Assembly: GCF_900107285.1 (NCBI RefSeq)
Contig: NZ_FNPK01000014.1
Coordinates: 1 to 64,000 of the forward strand
Reading direction: 5' to 3'
DNA length: 64,000 nt
Source of the DNA: Acinetobacter kyonggiensis
GTDB taxonomy: Bacteria; Pseudomonadota; Gammaproteobacteria; Pseudomonadales; Moraxellaceae
Numbering within the stretch: position 1 is the stretch's first letter; each line of letters starts with the position of its first letter. Under the pieces are notes generated by a model. It saw only the letters and a list, made by a program, of their open reading frames with translations, was not told where the DNA came from and made no database searches. Shown here one piece after another: positions 17,203-26,300 of the stretch. The translations under genes were made by a program, and so were the position numbers.

Positions 17203-17714
17203 TTTTGTTCATTTCCCTAGTCTGGTTTAGACTTGTTTATTGTTAAAAAGTCACACCATTTTTGCAATTTTTGAATGTGACTATTTAGTTTAGTGTAACT
17301 TTGTAACTTGTATTGGTAAATACAGCAGCATCTCATAACAGAAAAACGAGATGGAAAAAATGAAGATAAGTCCTTTATGGAAACAACTCATTACAGAAAG
17401 TATTTTAAAAATTACCATCCGTAAACCCAACCAATTGAACTGCACTCCCGACGCGCTACGTTTTACATTAGAGCAAATATGACGCGGGTTTTCAAGCAAT
17501 AAACTGGTTCAAATTCGACCATTAGACTGAATGGCTAAACAATTAAAATCTCAAAAGAAATCATCATAATTCACTGTTTTCATCTGCATGGCGAAACCTG
17601 CTTTTTTGGGTTCACTCAATACCCATCGGGCATTTTTAGCCCCTTTCACTACATACACAAATACAAGTGATTTATGTCAAACATCCCTTGTCACCTGTAC
17701 ACCCTTAACCTGAA
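17203..17714. other. Intergenic region with no firm gene
   Basis: About 510 bp. The leader of the DUF2147 gene occupies the left part. A 43-codon plus-strand frame at 17351-17482 (starting MEKMKISPLWKQ) has no good ribosome site and no family I know. A minus-strand frame at 17290-17499 looks like chance. No hairpin with a T-run was seen. Confidence 0.5.
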
Positions 17715-17930
17715 GTGATGGATGTCATTTTTGACCTCTATGACAACTTGTTCAATGAAAGCATTCAAGCCAAAAATCTATTTTATCTAATCATTCTTCT
17801 GTACACGTTTGGCTTGGGTCTATTTTACCAAATCTACACATCAACCCAATCAAAATTAAATCTCAATAAATATAATCACACCGATAAAAAAAGTCAGCCG
17901 AAGCTGACCAAAGAGGAAGACTTAAGTTAA
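17715..17930 (+). CDS. Possible small membrane protein (71 aa)
   Basis: Not recognised. One hydrophobic stretch (about residues 21-41, LFYLIILLYTFGLGLFYQIY) follows an acidic amino terminus, and the tail is Lys/Gln-rich. This would suit a single-pass inner-membrane peptide. The upstream sequence has only a weak AAGTGA before the double ATG. The terminator of the convergent azoreductase gene lies inside its last codons, so either the two transcripts overlap or this frame is chance. Conservation in related genomes would decide. Confidence 0.35.
   Translation: MMDVIFDLYDNLFNESIQAKNLFYLIILLYTFGLGLFYQIYTSTQSKLNLNKYNHTDKKSQPKLTKEEDLS
17886..17908 (-). terminator. Terminator of the azoreductase gene
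   Basis: On the minus strand GTCAGC-TTCG-GCTGAC (17908 to 17893) is followed by seven T. UUCG tetraloop. Lies inside the 71-aa plus-strand frame. Confidence 0.8.
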
Positions 17931-17933
17931 AAA

Positions 17934-18500
17934 TTATAGTGCCTGTACTTGAGCTAAAGCGCTTGCAATCGCTTGTTCTTTTAACTCTGGCCCCATATTC
18001 ACACCTTCAGCACGAATAATTTCAACATCCTTCACACCAGTGAAATTAAAGACGGTTTGCAAAAAACCTTCTTGGAAGTCTGCTGGGCTATTTTCACCAT
18101 AAACACCACCTCGACTACTGGCAATATAGGCCTTTTTATCACCGGCCAAACCAACAGGACCATTTTCAGTATATTGAAAGGTCTTACCCGCCACGCTAAT
18201 ACGATCAATCCATGCTTTTAAGGTTGAAGGAAGTCCAAAGTTGTACATGGCAGCACCGACCACCACAACGTCTGCATCTAGATATTGCTGAATAATTTTT
18301 TCGCCTAAAGCGGCTTGTTCAGCATCTTGTCCCATCAAAATTTCAGCAGTTAAATGTGGAATCATCTGTGTCGCTAAATCTAAATATTCCACGCTGGCAT
18401 CGCTATGTTTCGCAGTTAATTGCGTAACAATGGCCTGACTAAGTTGACGTGAAACAGAAGCATCACCAAAAATACTGGAATCGATATGTAAAACTTTCAT
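17934..18500 (-). CDS. azoR: FMN-dependent NADH:quinone oxidoreductase/azoreductase
   Basis: Flavodoxin-fold enzyme of 188 aa that uses NADH and FMN to reduce quinones and azo compounds in two-electron steps. Motifs: VLHIDSSIFGDASVSRQLS at the start (phosphate of FMN), MYNFGLPSTLKAWIDRI (about 92-108) and SSRGGVYG (about 133-140). The start taken is ATG 18500 (MKVLHID), because AAAGG lies seven bases upstream; an in-frame ATG at 18515 would add five residues. Single gene with its own terminator. Confidence 0.92.
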   Translation of the reverse strand: MKVLHIDSSIFGDASVSRQLSQAIVTQLTAKHSDASVEYLDLATQMIPHLTAEILMGQDAEQAALGEKIIQQYLDADVVVVGAAMYNFGLPSTLKAWIDRISVAGKTFQYTENGPVGLAGDKKAYIASSRGGVYGENSPADFQEGFLQTVFNFTGVKDVEIIRAEGVNMGPELKEQAIASALAQVQAL

Positions 18501-18762
18501 GCTTAAACCTTTCATCTGTATTTATTCAATGACAGCAGTTTAAGCGATCTATAAAAATAGAATAATATACTTATATACAACACACTGTTTTATTTTTAGA
18601 ACAAACTTCATTGTAATGAACTCTATTTTTAGATTTTAATCTGTATGAAATATAGCCATTACCATTCATAAAAAAACGTGCTATGTTGTGAATTATAAAA
18701 AATAAATTAGATCAAATTATCCTTAAATTAGCATTTAAAGATTGAGAGGTCGGCGCTATTCA

Positions 18763-19959
18763 ATGAAGAAAAATTTGCCCCCCAATCCCCTGACCTCATT
18801 GAAAGCAAAAATTGCGAAATATTTGCTCGAAGATGAAGTGATCATGAATTGGAGTGTCCTCAATAAATGTATTCTCATCCTGATTTTAGGCAGCTTGGTG
18901 CATGTCATCTGGATTATTTGGAAAAGTTTTATCCTACTTTCTCCAAATTTATGGGATTTTGTTCATTTACCTTTACTCAAACTACAACTTAAGCTCGATA
19001 TTTTATTCTGCTGCCTTCTAATCATAATGGTTTTCCCTTGTACTTATTGGCATAAAAAAAAGTGGGCACAACGCTGGCTGCCCTATTTATCCATTGGAAT
19101 TTTGGTGCTCTCCTTATGCCGTAATGGCTCTATGATCGGTGTACTCAGCCCTGCCACCATGGTCTCTTACGTCAGTTTAGTCACGGTGGGTTTGGTGCTG
19201 TTTAACCGTAAAATTGTTTACTATACTTTGATCCCCGTCACCCTATTTTTAATCTTATCCAATTATTTAAGCCTGCAAGGTCAAATCAGTTACGCGCCTT
19301 TATTTAATCTAAGCACAAGCCCTTACCAAAATAAGTTTTGGGTCATCTCAATGTTGTATTTCATTGTACCTATTCTCATTATTTGTTTAATTTTATTTGA
19401 AATTTTGCTTAGCCAATGGCGGCATAGAGAACAACTGATTCAACATTTAAGTCAAATTGACCCACTCACCAATACATTGAATCGACGCAGCATTAAAGCC
19501 TGTTTAGAAAAATTAGAACATAAACCCACAAAAGCTTATGCACTGGTCTTGATTGATTTAGATCATTTTAAACAAATTAATGATCAATATGGTCATAACA
19601 AAGGGGATGAAACTCTTATTCAAGTCAGTCAAGCCCTCTCACAAATCATTCGTGATAACGATGTGGTCGGTCGCTTTGGTGGAGAAGAATTTATTCTGAT
19701 TCTCAATCAGTCTTCTTTAGCACAAGCACAGAGTATTGCTGAGCGCTGTCGCCAAGCGATTCAAGCACTGCATTTGCTTAGCAATGTGGGGGACATTATT
19801 AAAGTGACCGCAAGCTTTGGAATCGCATTCTCCAGTACAGAGACCAACCCACAAAAACTATTAAGCCAAGCCGATAAAGCCCTGTATGAAGCCAAAGCCT
19901 GTGGTCGTAATCAAGTCAAATGCTATGCAGAACGCTTGGTCGAAGCCAAACTATACTAA
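18763..19959 (+). CDS. Membrane-bound diguanylate cyclase (GGDEF)
   Basis: 398 aa. The amino-terminal 220 residues hold about six membrane helices with no recognised sensor family. After a short coiled linker comes a GGDEF domain (about 225-390) starting DPLTNTLNRRS. The catalytic motif is GGEEF (GRFGGEEFILIL). The product-inhibition RxxD site (RDND) sits exactly five residues ahead of it, so the enzyme should make c-di-GMP and be feedback-controlled. ATG 18763 is preferred to the upstream TTG 18742. The last four bases overlap the stop of the convergent glutathione transferase gene. Confidence 0.9.
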   Translation: MKKNLPPNPLTSLKAKIAKYLLEDEVIMNWSVLNKCILILILGSLVHVIWIIWKSFILLSPNLWDFVHLPLLKLQLKLDILFCCLLIIMVFPCTYWHKKKWAQRWLPYLSIGILVLSLCRNGSMIGVLSPATMVSYVSLVTVGLVLFNRKIVYYTLIPVTLFLILSNYLSLQGQISYAPLFNLSTSPYQNKFWVISMLYFIVPILIICLILFEILLSQWRHREQLIQHLSQIDPLTNTLNRRSIKACLEKLEHKPTKAYALVLIDLDHFKQINDQYGHNKGDETLIQVSQALSQIIRDNDVVGRFGGEEFILILNQSSLAQAQSIAERCRQAIQALHLLSNVGDIIKVTASFGIAFSSTETNPQKLLSQADKALYEAKACGRNQVKCYAERLVEAKLY

Positions 19960-20636
19960 AGTACGTGGTGTTGATAAGGCTCTAAATAATTTACCCAAGC
20001 CACTTCTTGTAATGCAGCAGTCACCCAAGCTTTCATTGCAGGATGTTGCATCATGGTTTGCATATACTGCTGCGTAGCATCGCTTACAGGTAAAGCATAG
20101 CTCATTAAACGTGTCACGACGGGTGCATAAAATGCATCTGCAATCGAAAATTCGCCACATAAAAAACCCTGTGCTTCTGGCCGTTCTGACCAAATTTGCT
20201 CGATGCGTGCAACCTCTTCACGCAGTTCTGCATTTTCCTGCCATAAACGCTTACCCATCTCATTTAAATTGGCTCGAATATTCATCCCACAGGCATTACG
20301 CAAATGTGTAAATCCGCTGTGCATTTCCGCAGCGATACAGCGGGCACGAGCACGTTGCTGCGAATTTTTTGGCCATAAATTTTGCTCTGGATGTTGTTCT
20401 GCCAGATATTCACAAATGGCCAAAGAATCCCAAAGCAACAGCCCATCATCCATTAACACAGGGACTTTACCATTGGGGTTAATGGCTAAAATATCCTGCT
20501 TAAAAGTGCCTGTATGACGTTCTGATGGAAATGGCAGCATGATTTCTTCAAAAGGCAGGTCGAAGGCTTGAAGTACCAACCACGGACGCATTGACCAACT
20601 GGAATAATTTTTATTGGCGATATACAGCTGATACAT
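19956..20636 (-). CDS. Glutathione S-transferase family protein
   Basis: 226 aa. The N-terminal thioredoxin-like half has YIANKNYSSWSMRPWLVL, with a Ser-rich active-site region typical of the zeta-like/YfcF-type bacterial GSTs. NPNGKVPVL supplies the cis-Pro, and DSLAICEYLAE (about 70-80) the glutathione-binding Ser. The C-terminal half is all-helical, with the SIADAFYAPVVTRL core motif. It starts three bases after the dsbD stop, so it is the last gene of a four-gene operon. The substrate is unknown. Confidence 0.88.
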   Translation of the reverse strand: MYQLYIANKNYSSWSMRPWLVLQAFDLPFEEIMLPFPSERHTGTFKQDILAINPNGKVPVLMDDGLLLWDSLAICEYLAEQHPEQNLWPKNSQQRARARCIAAEMHSGFTHLRNACGMNIRANLNEMGKRLWQENAELREEVARIEQIWSERPEAQGFLCGEFSIADAFYAPVVTRLMSYALPVSDATQQYMQTMMQHPAMKAWVTAALQEVAWVNYLEPYQHHVL

Positions 20637-20639
20637 TCT

Positions 20640-22481
20640 TTATTGCCCTAAATGTTTTTGAAACATACTGACTTGTTTTATTAATTCAGCTTCGGTAAAT
20701 GCGCCCGTTAAACGCAAACCACGAATTTCCTGCTGTTTCGGATCTAAAAATAAATAGGTCGGTGGGCCTAAAATATCCCATTGATTCAGCAAAGCCTGAT
20801 GTGTTGCATCATAGGCACTCAAATCCAGTTTAATTAAAAAATAGGGCGCTATCGTGTGCTGAACTTGGGCTGATTTTAAAACACGATGCTCAATTGGCTG
20901 ACAGGCGATACACCAATCGGCATAAACATCAATAATAATGGCTTGATTCGATGGTGCATGGGCTAATAATGCCTGAAATTCGGCTGCTGTTTTCGCAATA
21001 TGCCATGTCGCTTGAGTAGTGCTTTGTTCAACAAAAAAGCGCTGACTTTGTTGATATTGACTATATGCCAAATAAGGAATCACCATCAGCAAAGCCACAA
21101 TATACAGCCATCTAAACTGGGTCTTTTGTGTGATTAAGCGAGAAAGTAGATAAACAATAAAGCTTAAGCCCAAAGCCAGACTGAGCCATTGCATCCATGC
21201 TTCAGACATTAAAGGCCGAATAAAATACAGTGCTAAAGCCAACATAATAAAGGCAAAAAATACCTTAATTTGGTGCATCCACAACCCTGCTTTAGGCAGT
21301 ACCTTTGCCCCCAAAACACTCGCTAATAGTAATGGCATGCCCATACCAAAACCCAATGTGAACAGTAACAATGCACCCTGCCACTGACTTTGCGTCTGAG
21401 AAATAAATAATAGCGCTCCTGCCAAAGGTGCAGTCATACAGGGGCCGACCAATAGCGCAGAAATGATCCCCATCACCGCTGCACCCACTAAGCTGCCGCC
21501 TTTTTGTAGTGAATGCACACGATCTAAACGGTTCACTAAAGCATGCGGTAATTTAATTTCAAACAGACCAAATAAATTCAAGGCAAACAGGACAAAGAGC
21601 ACACTAAAGGCAATCAGCGTGGAAGGCTGCTGTAACCAGCGCTGGAAATTCAGCCCAGCCGAAGATGCAATTAGGCCCAAAATGGCATATACCATCGCCA
21701 TGCTACAAACAAAGACCAAAGCAATCATCCATGCTTTTAAGCCTTTACTGTCCCGTACAATAAGTGAGGTCAAAATAGGTAACATCGGCAATGAACATGG
21801 TGTAAAAGCCAGTAATATGCCTAAGCCAAAAAACAACAATAAGCCATAAACCAAAGAACTTTCTGCCAACTCTTCTGACCACATTTGGTCTTGAGCAGTA
21901 TCCATGTCCACAGGTTGAGCCGTGCTGCGCGAAGGATGGTTTTCAGCGGTGAAAGTCGGCTGACTACTTATATTACTATTGGCTGTTTGGGCAAGATCAA
22001 GTAAACGTTTATTTGATTTGGCCTGATTTTGCAGCAGCACTAAACCATCGACATCGGTCTGAAATTCAATGGTTTGTGGTGGATAACAAATACGGTCTTG
22101 GGCGCAGCCCTGCCAAGTCACCTGATAGGTTTTTGATACTTCGGTTGCGATATTAAATTGCACATTGTGAAAATAAACTTGCGTATGGCCATAATTTTCA
22201 TCATACAAATCCGTTGCTGGCGGTAACTTTAAAGCCAGTTTTTGTGTGCCTTGTTGGACTTCAAATTTGTGCTGATATAAATAATAACGCTCGGGCATGT
22301 GCCAACTCAGTTGTGCTTCATGCTCACGATTCGATTCAACCGTAAAAGAGAAAGCATCTTCTGCGGAAAGTAATTGATCCTGCGCTTGTAAGGTCATTGA
22401 AAATAAGAAAATGACACTACAAATCAATCCACTGATTGCAGACTTGCCCAAGAACTCAAGATCTTGAAGATGCTTTTTCAT
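20640..22481 (-). CDS. dsbD: Thiol:disulfide interchange protein DsbD
   Basis: Carries electrons from cytoplasmic thioredoxin across the inner membrane to periplasmic reductases (DsbC, cytochrome c maturation). 613 aa with all three modules. The periplasmic alpha domain has the Cys pair CAQDRIC (about 126-132). The membrane core of eight helices has the two catalytic cysteines in FTPCSLPMLP and VGPCMTAPL. The C-terminal thioredoxin-like domain has WCIAC (about 523-527). Signal sequence near the start (LICSVIFLFSMTLQAQ). It lies 18 bp after the outer-membrane protein gene and three bases before the GST gene, so these are co-transcribed. Confidence 0.94.
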   Translation of the reverse strand: MKKHLQDLEFLGKSAISGLICSVIFLFSMTLQAQDQLLSAEDAFSFTVESNREHEAQLSWHMPERYYLYQHKFEVQQGTQKLALKLPPATDLYDENYGHTQVYFHNVQFNIATEVSKTYQVTWQGCAQDRICYPPQTIEFQTDVDGLVLLQNQAKSNKRLLDLAQTANSNISSQPTFTAENHPSRSTAQPVDMDTAQDQMWSEELAESSLVYGLLLFFGLGILLAFTPCSLPMLPILTSLIVRDSKGLKAWMIALVFVCSMAMVYAILGLIASSAGLNFQRWLQQPSTLIAFSVLFVLFALNLFGLFEIKLPHALVNRLDRVHSLQKGGSLVGAAVMGIISALLVGPCMTAPLAGALLFISQTQSQWQGALLLFTLGFGMGMPLLLASVLGAKVLPKAGLWMHQIKVFFAFIMLALALYFIRPLMSEAWMQWLSLALGLSFIVYLLSRLITQKTQFRWLYIVALLMVIPYLAYSQYQQSQRFFVEQSTTQATWHIAKTAAEFQALLAHAPSNQAIIIDVYADWCIACQPIEHRVLKSAQVQHTIAPYFLIKLDLSAYDATHQALLNQWDILGPPTYLFLDPKQQEIRGLRLTGAFTEAELIKQVSMFQKHLGQ

Positions 22482-22499
22482 ATGGTTTTATATTTTTAA

Positions 22500-23267
22500 T
22501 TAAAATAAGAAGGATACACCCAAACCTGATTGATAGCTTTTATCTTTACCATTTAAGTCCACACCGACACTCGCATCTAATTGCATACGTGTATTCAAAG
22601 CATAAATAACCCCTGAACCCAATGAATATTGATAAGGCTCACTTTCAACTTTACGATAAACCAATTCAGAGAAACCTGACCATTTATCGGCAATTTTATA
22701 TTCAATCGTCGGCACGGCAGTCACAGCCCAATTACTGTCTTGTACTTCGTAACGCATAGTGATGGAGGTCGAAATTAAATCGCTAAAATCATAAGCAACC
22801 GCAGAACTGATGCTGTAAATATCGTCATCATTACTGAAGCCATCATTGCCCGTCGCTAAAATAGCTTCTGCTGCAACAGCCATCGAGAGTTTGTCATCAT
22901 CTAAATCAATGGCTTTTTTTATGCCAATACTGACATCGCCCAAACCATCCTCTTCAACTGACTGACCTGCACGTTTCACTTTGCTCCATGCGGGTCCTTG
23001 CCACCCCAATTGTAACTCTAAGTCTTTCGCCAAACCGGTACGAAATAACATGTCACCATTTAAAGTAACGGTTTTTTGCTTTTCGCCATTCACCATCGTT
23101 TCGTTATAATTGGCGCTGGGTAACGCTTGTTCCCATGCCAGCTTCCCGACAGGCGTAATGCCTGTCCCCATACCTGCGCCAGGGCGGTCAAAGGAAAAAT
23201 CGGCAGCCATCGCATTTATGCTCAAAGCTGCGCCAAAAATAAAACCTACTGTTTTTACTGCTGACAT
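22500..23267 (-). CDS. Outer-membrane 'transporter' beta-barrel of the phenol MetA-pathway type
   Basis: 255 aa with signal peptide (INAMA|ADF). The mature start FSFDRPGAGMGTGITPVGKLAWEQ is the signature of the Phenol_MetA_deg-type outer-membrane family (PF13557). Amphipathic strands follow and the chain ends on Phe (GLGVSFLF), the BAM recognition pattern. The role in this family is poorly defined; some members lie in aromatic-degradation clusters, but there is none here. It is the second gene of the ankyrin-OMP-dsbD-GST operon, 27 bp after the ankyrin gene. Confidence 0.8.
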   Translation of the reverse strand: MSAVKTVGFIFGAALSINAMAADFSFDRPGAGMGTGITPVGKLAWEQALPSANYNETMVNGEKQKTVTLNGDMLFRTGLAKDLELQLGWQGPAWSKVKRAGQSVEEDGLGDVSIGIKKAIDLDDDKLSMAVAAEAILATGNDGFSNDDDIYSISSAVAYDFSDLISTSITMRYEVQDSNWAVTAVPTIEYKIADKWSGFSELVYRKVESEPYQYSLGSGVIYALNTRMQLDASVGVDLNGKDKSYQSGLGVSFLF

Positions 23268-23294
23268 TTTTATCTCACTCTGATGTTGGTTCTT

Positions 23295-23837
23295 TTATAT
23301 GAGTTCTTTGCTCATTTTAGCCCCGTGGCTACGAAGCAACTCTAAAGTTTGTTTTTCTTCAGCCAACGCTTCTGACCAGTTAATTTCGTCAAAATCACAA
23401 TCAAAGAATAAATCACTGATTGAAGACAAAATGGTGAGACCTTCTTCATCTTTGCTATTTGGATCGACGTTTTCTGCTAATAAGCGTTGCACCGCAGGGA
23501 CACACGCGGAACTTGCAGCATCCCATAATGGACCATACAGTTCTTCTGCATCCCATAAATGTAAATTTACTTTGGCTTGAATCAGTGCATCTAAAATTTC
23601 AATATGAGCCGCCAAATTTTGTTGTTTTTCTTGCTCAGATAACGGTGTCCCCGCTTCATGAGCTTCACAAATTTGTTCCCACCACTTGAACAAACCATCT
23701 GACCAGACAGAAATAGCTGGGCCTTTTTCAAGATCAATAAAATTAGGATCCAGACCGTCTGCTAAAAGGCTTTGCACTTGAGCAAGGTCTAGTTCTTCTA
23801 TGGCTTGCACAAAGACTTGTTGTTGCGCGGTTAACAT
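23295..23837 (-). CDS. Ankyrin-repeat protein
   Basis: 180 aa, acidic, with no signal peptide. At least two ankyrin-like units are visible: DLAQVQSLLADGLDPNFID (about 17-35) and VPAVQRLLAENVDPNSKDEEG (about 113-133). A third degenerate one ends LELLRSHGA. Ankyrin units serve protein binding; the partner is unknown. It is the first gene of the four-gene operon with the outer-membrane protein, dsbD and GST, so a role in envelope or redox homeostasis is possible but unproven. Confidence 0.78.
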   Translation of the reverse strand: MLTAQQQVFVQAIEELDLAQVQSLLADGLDPNFIDLEKGPAISVWSDGLFKWWEQICEAHEAGTPLSEQEKQQNLAAHIEILDALIQAKVNLHLWDAEELYGPLWDAASSACVPAVQRLLAENVDPNSKDEEGLTILSSISDLFFDCDFDEINWSEALAEEKQTLELLRSHGAKMSKELI

Positions 23838-23954
23838 GGAGAAAGCTCTCTTTAATCAGTTTTAAACTATTATGCCCAATAAAAGTTGCTTTGTTTTGGG
23901 TAAATGTATAACAAGCATATTTATTCTTCATTTGGCTTGCATAACATCGGCACA

Positions 23955-23982
23955 TAAAAAAAGCTCCGAAGAGCTTTTTTTT
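23955..23982. terminator. Bidirectional terminator after hpf
   Basis: AAGCTC-CGAA-GAGCTT (23961-23976) with A-run before and T-run after. It ends hpf on the minus strand. Confidence 0.85.
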
Positions 23983-24007
23983 CTGTCTAATTTAAGCAAA
24001 ATTTGGC

Positions 24008-24388
24008 TTAGTCATCATCGAGATCATCTGTACCATTCACATCAGTGGTTTCTGCAAATTCAAGTGCTCCACCACGTGGGTTCTCTTTCTTTTCAAAGAG
24101 ATGTTCAAGACTTCGTTTTAAACGATCGATCGCACCATGAATCGCTGTATCGATATTATGACCGCGATGATTGACAACCACAGGTTTCAATCCTGCTGGG
24201 CGTGCTTCAATCATACAGTTGATATCATCGTCCCCACCTTTGGGGCCATTTTCATCACTTAAATGGACGGAAAAATGGGTGATACGTTCACTGTGTCGCT
24301 GGAATTCTGCATTCAGTTCTGCACGAACATAAGTAATTAAACGTTCACTATTTTGAATGTTTTTATCAGTACGGATTTCAATGTTCAT
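24008..24388 (-). CDS. hpf: HPF/RaiA-family ribosome-associated protein
   Basis: 126 aa of the S30AE fold, beta-alpha-beta-beta-beta-alpha. IEIRTDKNIQNSERLITYVRAEL is the first strand and helix; FSVHLSDENGPKGGDDDINCMIEARP the middle strands; RGHNIDTAIHGAIDRLKRSLEHLF the last helix. The family binds the 30S A/P sites in stationary phase and promotes ribosome dimerisation or inactivation. The acidic tail (TDDLDDD) and the stand-alone position, away from rpoN, are unlike the E. coli hpf setting. GAGGAT lies eight bases before ATG 24388. Confidence 0.82.
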   Translation of the reverse strand: MNIEIRTDKNIQNSERLITYVRAELNAEFQRHSERITHFSVHLSDENGPKGGDDDINCMIEARPAGLKPVVVNHRGHNIDTAIHGAIDRLKRSLEHLFEKKENPRGGALEFAETTDVNGTDDLDDD

Positions 24389-24876
24389 ATAATATCATCC
24401 TCTTTATTCGAATCTTTTTTGTGCAAAACTTCTTATCTTGGCACGTTTAACTTTGCTGTCAAAAACAGCGCTGAGCATCTTCAACTTAGTTTGGAACGAA
24501 TTCCTCCACATTGAACGATGAACACTTTTGAGTCTGCAGAATCGTGTCCTTATGCCTTGAATATAAGGGGCTAAGCGAAGCATATGCAAGTAGTATTTTG
24601 ATATTTTTTGCAATTCCCTATAGCCAATATGTGATTCAACTTTATTGCTTAAGTTATTTGATAAGTCTCACATTATTTTTTCCTCGCTTAAAACTGTGCT
24701 TCACTTCGTTTTATCGGTTTTATCCGTATGTATTTTTAAGTATTCAAGCTGTACTGTTATTTTAGCCATCGAATGTTTTAGAAAATCTATTATTTTTAGG
24801 TCATTGATCAATTTTGGCTTTATTTTTGCTTAAGAATCTGTATGCTTTGCTTGCTTCTCGGGGGAGATATTTTTTA
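24389..24876. other. Intergenic region between hpf and the Tsx-like porin
   Basis: About 490 bp, AT-rich, and must hold divergent promoters for hpf and the porin. Several short overlapping frames exist, but their Phe/Ile/Leu/Ser make-up fits translated AT-rich spacer. A TATGCT at 24841 is a possible -10 for the porin, without a good -35. Confidence 0.5.
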
Positions 24877-25599
24877 ATGAAACTTACACAAATTTTTGCT
24901 ACATGTGCATTGGCTTCAACTGCTGCACTTACTCAAGCTGCACCAGTGTGGCAAGATTTCAGCGTGACAGGTCTTTATGGTGAAAACTATGAATTGATCG
25001 CACGTGAAGACAAGCAATCTACCGTAACTTTTGAATATGCTGCAAAGTTACAATATGGTGATTTCTTTGCTTTTGCTGACCGTACAGACAATGATGTTAG
25101 CGGGAAAGAAACTTATTTCGAAGTATCACCTCGTTTAAGCCTAGGTGCAGTTTCAGGCCAAAAACTTGAACTTGGTCCAATTAAAGACGTTTTAATTGCA
25201 ACCACTTGGGAAGGTGGCGAAGGCTTCAACAACTATCTTTATGGTGTTGGTGTCGATTTAGCCATTCCTTATTTTCAATATGCCCAGTTAAACTTCTACC
25301 GTGCAAATAATGATACATCAGAAGATGACTATCAAATGACTTTTGCTTACGGCGTGCCATTTAAATTAGGCGCTGAAGATTTTCTTGTAGATGGTTTCCT
25401 TGACTGGTCAACTGACGAAGGTACAAATCACGCAAGTGAAATGAACTGGACTACACAGTGGAAATGGAATGCAGGTAAACACATTTCTCCAGATACGCGT
25501 TTATACCTTGGTATCGAACATTCAGTTTGGAAAAATAAATATGCAATTGATGGCATGGACGAAAATAACGTCAGTGCATTGGTTAAATACCATTTCTAA
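24877..25599 (+). CDS. Tsx/OmpK-family nucleoside-specific channel-like outer-membrane protein
   Basis: 240 aa. ATG 24877 is chosen because it directly begins a signal peptide (MKLTQIFATCALASTAALTQA|AP) and has GGGGGAG upstream; the longer frame from 24814 does not. The mature protein opens WQDFSVTGLYGENYEL, contains the family-like run TYFEVSPRLSL and alternating strands, and ends NVSALVKYHF on Phe as outer-membrane barrels do. Known members are 12-strand nucleoside channels and phage receptors. Substrate here is inferred. A terminator follows at once. Confidence 0.82.
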   Translation: MKLTQIFATCALASTAALTQAAPVWQDFSVTGLYGENYELIAREDKQSTVTFEYAAKLQYGDFFAFADRTDNDVSGKETYFEVSPRLSLGAVSGQKLELGPIKDVLIATTWEGGEGFNNYLYGVGVDLAIPYFQYAQLNFYRANNDTSEDDYQMTFAYGVPFKLGAEDFLVDGFLDWSTDEGTNHASEMNWTTQWKWNAGKHISPDTRLYLGIEHSVWKNKYAIDGMDENNVSALVKYHF

Positions 25600-25616
25600 T
25601 CTTGATTGTTGATGTC

Positions 25617-25646
25617 AAAAAAGCAAGACTTCGGTCTTGCTTTTTT
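25617..25646. terminator. Terminator of the Tsx-like gene
   Basis: GCAAGAC-TTCG-GTCTTGC (25623-25640) followed by six T and preceded by A-run. Confidence 0.9.
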
Positions 25647-25705
25647 ATTGCCCTAAAATAGGATTATTTCTACAATAAACTCTTTTTATTGATTCGGCAT
25701 ATGTC

Positions 25706-26209
25706 ATGGACTTTCTCCTGCGTCCCGCTCAAATATCAGATCTAGAACAGGTTCTGGCTATTTATAATGCTGAAATTCTAGATGGCACTGCGAGTTGGAA
25801 TAATACGCCAAAGTCTAGCGCTGATTTTCAAACATGGTTTAGCAGCTTAGTCGCGCAACAATTTCCACTCTTTGTCGCGGAACATCGCACATCGAAAAAA
25901 ATTGCGGGCTACGCTGATTATTCCGCCTTCCGTCAAATTCATGGTTTTAAACAGACCGTTGAACATTCAGTTTTTATTCATCCAGACTTTAACCGTCAAG
26001 GTCTGGGCAAAGCCTTAATGCTCAAACTGATTGATCATGCTCAGCAGCATAAGATCCATGTCATGGTGGCGGCAATTGATCATGAAAATAAAGCCTCGAT
26101 TGTGTTGCATGAAAAATTAGGCTTTATTCAAACTAGTTATATGCCACAAGTTGGAAAAAAATTTGGGCAATGGCGTGATTTAGTTTTGATGCAACGCATT
26201 CTTGATTAA
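25706..26209 (+). CDS. GNAT acetyltransferase, phosphinothricin/methionine-sulfoximine type
   Basis: 167 aa. The order of motifs is that of the Pat/Bar/MddA family: LRPAQISDLEQVLAIYN at the start, ILDGTASW near 30, SVFIHPDFNRQGLGKALM (acetyl-CoA loop QGLGKA), HVMVAAIDHENKASI and LHEKLGFIQ. Relatives acetylate the amino group of phosphinothricin or methionine sulfoximine/sulfone. Natural substrate here is unproven. Single gene, convergent with parE. Confidence 0.85.
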   Translation: MDFLLRPAQISDLEQVLAIYNAEILDGTASWNNTPKSSADFQTWFSSLVAQQFPLFVAEHRTSKKIAGYADYSAFRQIHGFKQTVEHSVFIHPDFNRQGLGKALMLKLIDHAQQHKIHVMVAAIDHENKASIVLHEKLGFIQTSYMPQVGKKFGQWRDLVLMQRILD

Positions 26210-26271
26210 GGATACAGAAAAATTTTGCACGGTATTAGAAGTTCACTTGCCTGTTCATGGATGATTTAAAT

Positions 26272-26292
26272 AAAAAAGCCCCTTTCGGGGCT
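26272..26292 (-). terminator. Terminator of parE
   Basis: AGCCCC-TTTC-GGGGCT (26277-26292); on the minus strand followed by a T-run. Lies 9 bp past the parE stop. Confidence 0.85.
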
Positions 26293-26300
26293 CAACATAC

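Noticed and set aside
17290..17499. 69-codon minus-strand frame
   Set aside because: No ribosome site, odd composition, and it ends without a terminator; judged to be chance.
24430..24465. Sigma-54-like TTGGCACG...TTTGCTG upstream of hpf
   Set aside because: The GG-to-GC distance is 13 bases rather than 10, and the site faces away from hpf.
24544..24833. Small plus-strand frames of 73 and 62 codons between hpf and the Tsx-like gene
   Set aside because: They overlap each other in different frames, are rich in Phe/Ile/Leu/Ser as expected of AT-rich spacer, and lack ribosome sites.
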